Source of the DNA: an uncultured Prevotella sp.
GTDB lineage: Bacteria; Bacteroidota; Bacteroidia; Bacteroidales; Bacteroidaceae
Length of the DNA stretch: 20,055 nt
NCBI GenBank assembly: GCA_900542795.1
Contig: UQPD01000029.1
Span: forward strand, 1-20,055
Direction of reading: 5' to 3'
The translations under genes and the position numbers were made by a program. Below the pieces are notes generated by a model. It ran no database searches, was not told where the DNA came from, and saw nothing but the letters and a program-made list of their open reading frames with translations. This document shows, one piece after another, positions 15,330 to 20,055 of this stretch; position 1 is the stretch's first letter; each line of letters begins with the position of its first letter.

Positions 15330-17477
15330 ATGACTACGCTCCCCTCGTGGGCAGAGGATTACACGGAGGATGGGATTATATACTATTTAGATAAAACTGC
15401 TAAAACAGCGACTGTAAAAGGGCTTGAGGATAAAAGTGCTACCTCAGCAGAAATCAAAGGTTATGTTGATGGATGTGAGGTGACAAGCATTGGTAATTAT
15501 GCTTTCTATTATTGCCATTCTTTAACCTCCATCAATATTCCAAATTCTGTGACAAGCATTGGAACTTATGCTTTCGGTGTCTGCAGTTCTTTGACCTCCA
15601 TCAATATTCCAAGTTCTGTGACAAGCATTGGAGATTATGCTTTCTATGAATGCAGTTCTTTGACCTCTATCAATATTCCTAATTCCGTGACTAGCATTGG
15701 ACCTGGTGCTTTCGGATATTGTAGTTCCTTGACAAAAATCAATATTCCTAGTTCCGTGACTAACATTGGACTGGAAGCATTCCATATATGCATTTCCTTG
15801 AAATTTAAAGTTGATGCAAACAATCCCAACTATTCTTCAGATGGATGTCTGCTTTTTAACAAAGAGAAAACTAAACTTATTTGTGCAGGGGGGCCTATAA
15901 CTTATTATTTAGTTATTCCTAATTCCGTGACTAGCATTGAACCTTCTGCTTTCAATGGAAACAGTTTCTTGCCAGGAATCATTATTCCTAGTTCCGTGAC
16001 AAGCATCGGATCGTATGCTTTTTGTGACTGCAGTGCTTTGAAATTCATCGATATTCCAAGTTCTGTGACTAACATTGGAAAGTCTGCTTTCATTGGCTGC
16101 AGTTCTTTGACCTCCATCAATATTCCAAGTTCCGTGACTAGCATTGAAGGGGGGGGCTTCCGTGACTGTAGTGCTTTGACCTCCATCAAAATTCCAAATT
16201 CTGTGACAAGCATTGGAAGCTCTGCTTTCTCTGGCTGCAGTTCTCTGACATCTATCAATATTCCAAGTTCAGTGACTAGCATTGGAGATAATGCTTTCTC
16301 AAACTGTGATGCACTGAAAGTCGCTTTAATTCAACCAGACCGTATTGAATTTGGTGGTGGTGAATTTGGTGGTGGTGTATTTGGATCGAATACTAATGTT
16401 TATGCTGTTAGCGATAATAATCTTGAGATTCATCTGCTTTCCTACTATAATTCTAATGAATATCCGTACGTCAATGACTATATTGGTGGCACATGGTATA
16501 CGAATGGAACTCCAAAAAATTATGATAGTTTGGGTTCTGTTAGTTTCTATGAATGGAGCGGAAATGATTTAGATTACAATACCGCTCAATATCTAAGAAC
16601 TATTTCCCAAACCTGCACGAATGCCCAAACATTGATTTCAGATTATGAGGCAATTTATTATAGTAATAGTATTTCTGAGGACTTACGCAAGGAATTAGAA
16701 GATAATTTGCAAAAAGTGGACGATTTGGCAAGTATCATTGCTGAAGGTGATGTAGCTCTGTTTGATTTGAGTACAAACTTGAGCAAGGCTTATAAAGATG
16801 TGTGCGAGGCTGCATATGGGCCATTAGGCTTAAGTGATTTGTATAAGCTTTACGCACAAGTAGAAGATTTTACTTCTGCTCTTGATAACACTCCCGATTA
16901 TTCTCCTCTTCTTCCGACTTACGCCACAAGCAGCAATATCCTTACCTCAGCCGATCAACTCTCAACAAACAAACCGGAATCTGAAGGTCCTGTTAGCAAT
17001 TTGGTAGATGGTGACAAAAACACTTTCTTCCACTCAACTTGGAGCGCAAACAATGTGGACAATGCGTTTGCTTATTTGCAAATTGACTTGAAGGGTGCTT
17101 ACAAGGATTTGCTCTTAGACTTTACCAAGCGTTATAATTTTACAGGCAACAAGGGCTATCCTACTCAGTTCCACGTGTTTGCTACCAATACACCCAATGA
17201 CGAAGAAAGTTGGAAGGACTGTGGATATAGCAATCAGCTTAGCTACAGATACGACAACCAACAAAGTGGTAAGACCATTCTGAATTTAGATGGTGACTAC
17301 CAATATATCCGTCTACAAGTAGAGAAAACAGGGGGTATGGATAAAACCAACGACAACTTATATTTTGCTTTGGGGGAATTGGCTATCTATCCCATTACAA
17401 ATTATAAGAACGCTCCTTACACTGAAAGCAGAGCCTCCAATGCTCGTAACCGAATTGGGTATTGTGATAGAAGTTAG
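15270..17477 (+). CDS. BspA-like leucine-rich-repeat surface protein with discoidin-like region, C-terminally truncated
   Basis: The ATG at 15270 is preferred over the in-frame one at 15174 because it starts a clear signal peptide (MKKNLLSKNLHQWL, ending SWA) shared with the inverted gene at 17358-17798. The product is 735 aa. It has about 11 LRR_5/BspA-type units of about 23 residues (AFxxCSSLTSINIPSSVTSIG) from about residue 73 to 340, one of them longer with the insert LLFNKEKTKLI typical of BspA proteins. From about 550 to 710 is an F5/8 type C (discoidin)-like region (NLVDGDKNTFF, YLQIDLKGAYKDLLLDF, YIRLQVEK). BspA proteins mediate adhesion at the surface. The last roughly 20 residues are read from the antisense of LRR units of the opposing gene, so the natural C-terminus is missing. 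A G8 tract lies inside the LRR region. Confidence 0.85.
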   Translation: MKKNLLSKNLHQWLFLLVCFMTTLPSWAEDYTEDGIIYYLDKTAKTATVKGLEDKSATSAEIKGYVDGCEVTSIGNYAFYYCHSLTSINIPNSVTSIGTYAFGVCSSLTSINIPSSVTSIGDYAFYECSSLTSINIPNSVTSIGPGAFGYCSSLTKINIPSSVTNIGLEAFHICISLKFKVDANNPNYSSDGCLLFNKEKTKLICAGGPITYYLVIPNSVTSIEPSAFNGNSFLPGIIIPSSVTSIGSYAFCDCSALKFIDIPSSVTNIGKSAFIGCSSLTSINIPSSVTSIEGGGFRDCSALTSIKIPNSVTSIGSSAFSGCSSLTSINIPSSVTSIGDNAFSNCDALKVALIQPDRIEFGGGEFGGGVFGSNTNVYAVSDNNLEIHLLSYYNSNEYPYVNDYIGGTWYTNGTPKNYDSLGSVSFYEWSGNDLDYNTAQYLRTISQTCTNAQTLISDYEAIYYSNSISEDLRKELEDNLQKVDDLASIIAEGDVALFDLSTNLSKAYKDVCEAAYGPLGLSDLYKLYAQVEDFTSALDNTPDYSPLLPTYATSSNILTSADQLSTNKPESEGPVSNLVDGDKNTFFHSTWSANNVDNAFAYLQIDLKGAYKDLLLDFTKRYNFTGNKGYPTQFHVFATNTPNDEESWKDCGYSNQLSYRYDNQQSGKTILNLDGDYQYIRLQVEKTGGMDKTNDNLYFALGELAIYPITNYKNAPYTESRASNARNRIGYCDRS
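15479..16310 (+). repeat. Coding tandem array of about 69-bp LRR units
   Basis: About 11 imperfect 69-bp units encode the LRRs, several nearly identical over 40-50 nt. One unit near 15790-15930 is expanded by a longer insert. The units supply substrate for unequal or inverted recombination with the two LRR units of the opposing gene near 17425-17590. Confidence 0.88.
16149..16156 (+). repeat. Intragenic G8 tract in the BspA-like gene
   Basis: Eight G residues encode part of TSIEGGGFRDC, where neighbouring units read TSIGxxAFxxC. A one-base length change would shift the frame before the last LRR units and the discoidin-like region. Confidence 0.8.
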
Positions 17478-17798
17478 GGATCTACAGTCATAGAAAGCAC
17501 TGTTTCCAATGCTCGTAACCGAATTGGGGATATCTACGGAAGTTAGGTAGTTACAATCTTTGAAAGCATTATCTTCTATACTTGTTACCTGGCGTCCACC
17601 TATATATTCATTGATTGTTATTGAGTACGTGTAAAGGTTTTCAACTCCTAAAACCTTTGCTGTATTTGTCGATGCATCAATATCATAAATGACACCATCT
17701 TTTACATATGTATAAGCCCATGTCGGAATCGTACCCACAAAGCACACCAACAACAATAGCCATTGGTGGATATTTTTCGAAAGTAAATTCTTTTTCAT
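17358..17798 (-). pseudogene. Short BspA-like gene fragment, inverted relative to and overlapping the main BspA gene
   Basis: This 146-aa reading frame has the same signal peptide as the larger gene (MKKNLLSKNIHQWL, ending TWA), a short spacer, and then about two and a half LRR units (DNAFKDCNYLTSVDIPNSV, NSAFYDCRSLTSITIPNSV, GGSAFS). After GGSAFS, near 17418-17424, the LRR consensus stops and the remaining roughly 20 residues are antisense to the discoidin-like end of the + gene. It therefore lacks any C-terminal domain and is either a remnant or a silent partner in an inversion system. A promoter-like repeat lies upstream (17948-18018), and the leader includes one arm of the 18-bp inverted repeats. 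Whether it is expressed is unknown. Confidence 0.7.
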
Positions 17799-17807
17799 GT
17801 TTATAAA
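17739..17807 (-). repeat. Inverted repeat arm B: shared BspA signal-peptide region
   Basis: This is the partner of 15261-15329 (65 of 69 positions identical, opposite orientation). Recombination between the arms would invert about 2.4 kb and exchange the two gene bodies between their upstream regions. Confidence 0.9.
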
Positions 17808-17947
17808 GATTTAGAAGTCGTCTAAACTTTTCTGACGAAGATTTGATTTAAACATTTATCTCATCTAAATTTAATCTTTACCTTTCTTTTTGACCACTTT
17901 TTGACCTTTCATCGGTCATGTAGCTCGCTACACTCCCTCTTCAATGT

Positions 17948-18018
17948 CAAAGATAGTGCAAACCGAATGCAAAAAGCCAAGCTTGCTTGAGATTTTTGCT
18001 GAGGTGCAGCCTATCTTA
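17948..18018 (-). promoter_or_regulatory. Single repeat copy with outward promoter towards the short BspA gene
   Basis: Read on the - strand, this has the same ends as the repeats at 65-238: TAGGCTGCACCTC near 18015 and GTTTGCACTA near 17960. The central hairpin is different, built around AAGCAAGCTT. It ends in TATCTTTG (17948-17955), a TAnnTTTG match, which would transcribe towards the gene starting at 17798 with a leader of about 145 nt. A TTG at ideal spacing is not present. Confidence 0.6.
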
Positions 18019-18019
18019 T

Positions 18020-18045
18020 AAAAAAATCGCCTCAAAAATAAAGGC
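18020..18045 (-). terminator. Probable terminator of the DUF262 gene
   Basis: On the - strand GCCT, a 9-nt loop, and AGGC are followed by GA and a run of seven T. The stem is short, but the T-run and position about 36 nt after the stop codon fit an intrinsic terminator. Confidence 0.5.
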
Positions 18046-18080
18046 AAATCTTGAACTTCATAAAAGTTTAGACGACTTCA

Positions 18081-19751
18081 TTAGTTCGTAGCTAATTTTT
18101 CGAGCGTTTTCTTAAAAATTTCACTGCGCTTTTCCATAAAATCGTTTATCTCATTGATATCGAGTGCAGCGTCTGTTGGAATGAAATTGTTCTCTTGCCA
18201 TCGGGCTTTTTCGTCGTCATTCTTCAATTCCATCCAATATGCCACATTCTTGGCATTCTTTGAACGGTTGATGCTCGACTCTAATAGCTCAAGGTTAGGC
18301 ACAATGTCATAAACAGATTCATCGATGTTGCAATCTTTGCATTGTTTTACGGGGAATATATGATCTATCTCGTATTGCTTGCCACTATCAAGAGTTTTGA
18401 GCCCTAAAGCATAAATAATGTTGAGCAAGGGGAAAGCGTCTTTTTTGTGCGTTTTGAGCAACACATTCGTTCGCTCTGCTGTCATGCCAAAATCATTTAT
18501 ACGCTTGCAAATAGAATTAAACGAGAAGGAAGACATATCCTCATTTAGCGCGGTTCTCACCTCTTGCAATTTGTTATCTGTTTTAGCTGCAAACTGATTG
18601 TTGAGTATGGCACAGAAAAGATACTTACGCATGGCGTAAAAGTCATCCTTACGTGTGGTGTCATTGAAAGTAGCTCCTTGCAGATTGTTCTTGAAGAGGT
18701 AATATACAATAGGAATTACAGCTAACTTTGTGGTTAATCCGCCTTCTTGTAAGCCAAAATTGCGCACGAGTGTGAAAGCCTTGATTATGCTATCGTAAAT
18801 GGCATCTTTATTGGTGAACACAAATTGGCTTATGCGTTCTTGTTTGAAGGTGGCAACCGTCATTTTAAGCGAACGATTGTTGAGCATCAAGAAGCATTTA
18901 AGCACCCAATCCTTGTTAATGCGGAAGGAGAGGTCTTTTACGTCTTTGATAATGTTTTCAACGAACTGACGCGCATTGGTATTTTCATCACCTTTTGCCC
19001 AATCTGTAGTGAGCGATGATAGCAGCAAATCGCCTTTGGTTAAGGGCTTGCCACCACTATTTGTACGCACAAAGATGTCGAGCACACTATCGATGTTATC
19101 ATTGCCCGAAATGAGGTAATAATTTATCTCGGACATTCTATACATCTTTTCAAGTTGCTCTAATGCCTTTTGAGCGATTTCATTGTCCGTTAAATTATGT
19201 TTTACAAGATATTTCAGTGATGAAAAGCCAGAGGAGGTTACCTCATTCACCTTAATCCAATTTTCTCCTTTAGCCTTGCACTTATCAATATCTTTCTCGC
19301 TGAGAAAGCGCAAGTCGAACTTCATTCCAAGCCCATCATCGGCAGGTGCCTCATGATCTAAATTCAAATAGAGTTTCTTTTTATTATATGAGCCGAACAA
19401 GCCAATGTAAAGGCTCGTAATGCGTTGTTGCCCATCAATAACCACTTGAATTGGTCGATTCTGAAAAACCTTCTTACTTTCCGTATTCAACAACGTATTG
19501 GTTGTTTTGCAATCATTGTTGTTTTCGTAATTAGGATCAAGAAACTTGTAGAAGTCGATTGGCAGTTTGGTGATATCCTGTACTTCCCAAAACATCATGG
19601 TGTTGATAGGATACTCTTGCATCAAACTGTCAATGAGCGTTACTACTTGCTGAGGCTTCCATGTGTACTCGCGTTGCAAAGCAGGGAGTAACAGATTATT
19701 GCCAGCTACAGCTGACATAAACTGATTAAGCTTTTTACTTTGGTAGCTCAT
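18081..19751 (-). CDS. DUF262 and HNH domain protein, GmrSD-like
   Basis: This 556-aa cytosolic protein has the DUF262 (GmrS-type, ParB/Srx-like) N-terminal domain: LPALQREYTWKPQQV (22-36) and VIDGQQRITSL (104-114), the DGQQR motif characteristic of the family. A helical middle region follows (IFVRTNSGGKPLTKGDLLLS). The C-terminus contains an HNH-type motif, EIDHIFP (461-467) with NLELLESSINRSKN (486-499), as in DUF1524/GmrD domains. GmrSD enzymes are type IV restriction systems cutting modified phage DNA in a nucleotide-dependent way. Related DUF262 proteins occur in several defence systems. Here it is a lone gene with its own promoter and terminator, so defence is the leading guess, unproven. 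The ATG at 19749-19751 fits the promoter. Confidence 0.88.
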   Translation of the reverse strand: MSYQSKKLNQFMSAVAGNNLLLPALQREYTWKPQQVVTLIDSLMQEYPINTMMFWEVQDITKLPIDFYKFLDPNYENNNDCKTTNTLLNTESKKVFQNRPIQVVIDGQQRITSLYIGLFGSYNKKKLYLNLDHEAPADDGLGMKFDLRFLSEKDIDKCKAKGENWIKVNEVTSSGFSSLKYLVKHNLTDNEIAQKALEQLEKMYRMSEINYYLISGNDNIDSVLDIFVRTNSGGKPLTKGDLLLSSLTTDWAKGDENTNARQFVENIIKDVKDLSFRINKDWVLKCFLMLNNRSLKMTVATFKQERISQFVFTNKDAIYDSIIKAFTLVRNFGLQEGGLTTKLAVIPIVYYLFKNNLQGATFNDTTRKDDFYAMRKYLFCAILNNQFAAKTDNKLQEVRTALNEDMSSFSFNSICKRINDFGMTAERTNVLLKTHKKDAFPLLNIIYALGLKTLDSGKQYEIDHIFPVKQCKDCNIDESVYDIVPNLELLESSINRSKNAKNVAYWMELKNDDEKARWQENNFIPTDAALDINEINDFMEKRSEIFKKTLEKLATN

Positions 19752-19782
19752 GATATAATTGTTTAACGTTAATTTTTCGCCT

Positions 19783-19811
19783 CAAAGTTATATAGAATCA
19801 GCCTATTCAAA
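19783..19811 (-). promoter_or_regulatory. Promoter of the DUF262 gene
   Basis: On the - strand TTTG (19808-19811) lies 17 nt before TAACTTTG (19783-19790), a good TAnnTTTG match. The -7 element is 31 nt before the start codon, giving a short leader. Confidence 0.7.
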
Positions 19812-19924
19812 CTTGTTCATTTTGTTCATTTCAAAAAAAGTCTGTTTTTAATTGAATTTTTACCATAAACCCTAATTGTTTTAGGGGAAAGTACTTTTAG
19901 GGAGTTTTCTTTCTTGTCATGTGT

Positions 19925-19949
19925 CAGTCTCACCCCGTTAGGTAGGGTG
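19925..19949. repeat. Degenerate CACCC/GGGTG hairpin repeat
   Basis: CAGTCTCACCCCGTTAGG followed by TAGGGTG resembles the better-preserved copy at 20011-20034. Stem CACCC (19931-19935) pairs with GGGTG (19945-19949). Confidence 0.55.
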
Positions 19950-20001
19950 TTCAAAAACCGTAAAAATGTTCTGCATGAGATTTGATAGTTTTATTAGGAA
20001 A

Positions 20002-20034
20002 TTTCATGCGCCAGCCTCACCCCGTTAGGGGTGA
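20002..20034. repeat. REP-like repeat, second TTTCATGCGCCAGC copy
   Basis: TTTCATGCGCCAGC is shared with 13830-13843. It is followed by TCACCCC (20017-20023), loop GTTA, GGGGTGA (20028-20034). The copies differ in that the one at 13831 has the whole ATGCGCC arm mirrored, giving a longer hairpin. Confidence 0.75.
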
Positions 20035-20055
20035 TATAAGGTAGCCAGGTATGAG

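Larger units (their letters stand above)
17814..18079. mobile_element. 266-bp segment bounded by perfect 18-bp inverted repeats
   Basis: GAAGTCGTCTAAACTTTT (17814-17831) and AAAAGTTTAGACGACTTC (18062-18079) are exact reverse complements at the ends of a non-coding segment. It lies between the start of the short BspA gene and the stop of the DUF262 gene, and includes the promoter-bearing repeat at 17948-18018 and a terminator-like hairpin. It encodes no protein. It could be a MITE-like element (no clear target duplication was seen) or an invertible promoter segment. The left arm is part of a longer site that also occurs at 10757-10780. Confidence 0.6.
19752..20055. other. Non-coding end of window
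   Basis: No gene is seen. The interval holds the DUF262 promoter, an AT-rich stretch, and two related small GC-rich hairpins (19925-19949 and 20002-20034). The neighbouring gene lies outside the window. Confidence 0.7.

Noticed and set aside
15905..16282. 125-aa repetitive reading frame on the - strand
   Set aside because: It is the antisense of the LRR units; its repetition is fully explained by the + strand gene.
15479..16310. Regularly spaced near-identical units resembling a CRISPR or minisatellite array
   Set aside because: The units are 69 bp, in frame, and translate to a consistent LRR motif inside a signal-peptide-bearing protein; there are no unrelated spacers.

Overview
The window looks like a piece of a Bacteroidales chromosome, most likely from Prevotellaceae or a close relative. 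The evidence is Bacteroidetes-type promoters (TTG about 19 nt before TAnnTTTG), weak or absent Shine-Dalgarno sites, PorT-like outer-membrane barrels, WD40-like/PD40 and LysM envelope proteins, an amidase with a golvesin/xanthan-lyase-type domain, and BspA-like leucine-rich-repeat surface proteins. No tRNA, rRNA, CRISPR array, transposase or recombinase gene was seen.

Positions 1-13744 are mostly housekeeping. An 87-bp tandem repeat (65-238) ends in a good promoter for a compact + strand operon: a HAD phosphatase, panB (ketopantoate hydroxymethyltransferase) and an MFS transporter. A strong bidirectional terminator (2916-2967) separates this from a convergent uridine-phosphorylase-like gene. 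Next comes an envelope cluster: a PD40/coiled-coil exported protein on the - strand, divergent from a + strand set of a LysM/periplasmic-binding-like protein, an abutting PorT-like barrel, and valS. A large exported amidase follows, preceded by two inverted-repeat structures (10624-10741 and 10752-10780).

Positions 13745-20055 are accessory in character: more AT-rich, repeat-rich, with long non-coding gaps. They hold a LEM-3-like GIY-YIG protein behind a structured leader with a G8 tract, two convergent BspA-like genes fused tail to tail, a 266-bp segment bounded by perfect 18-bp inverted repeats that carries an outward promoter, and a GmrSD-like DUF262/HNH protein. Two of these proteins have nuclease folds found in DNA repair, restriction or defence, but they do not form a recognisable operon.

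The most interesting candidate system is the BspA locus. One nearly full gene (15270-17477, +) and one short gene (17358-17798, -) have nearly identical inverted signal-peptide regions and inverted LRR units, and only one has a discoidin-like C-terminal region. This resembles inverting hsdS/hsdS' loci, in which recombination toggles which promoter and signal peptide carries the shared C-terminus. A G8 tract inside the LRR coding region and the inverted-repeat-bounded promoter next to the short gene add two further possible switches. These are inferences from sequence layout; no recombinase is visible here and no inversion has been shown.
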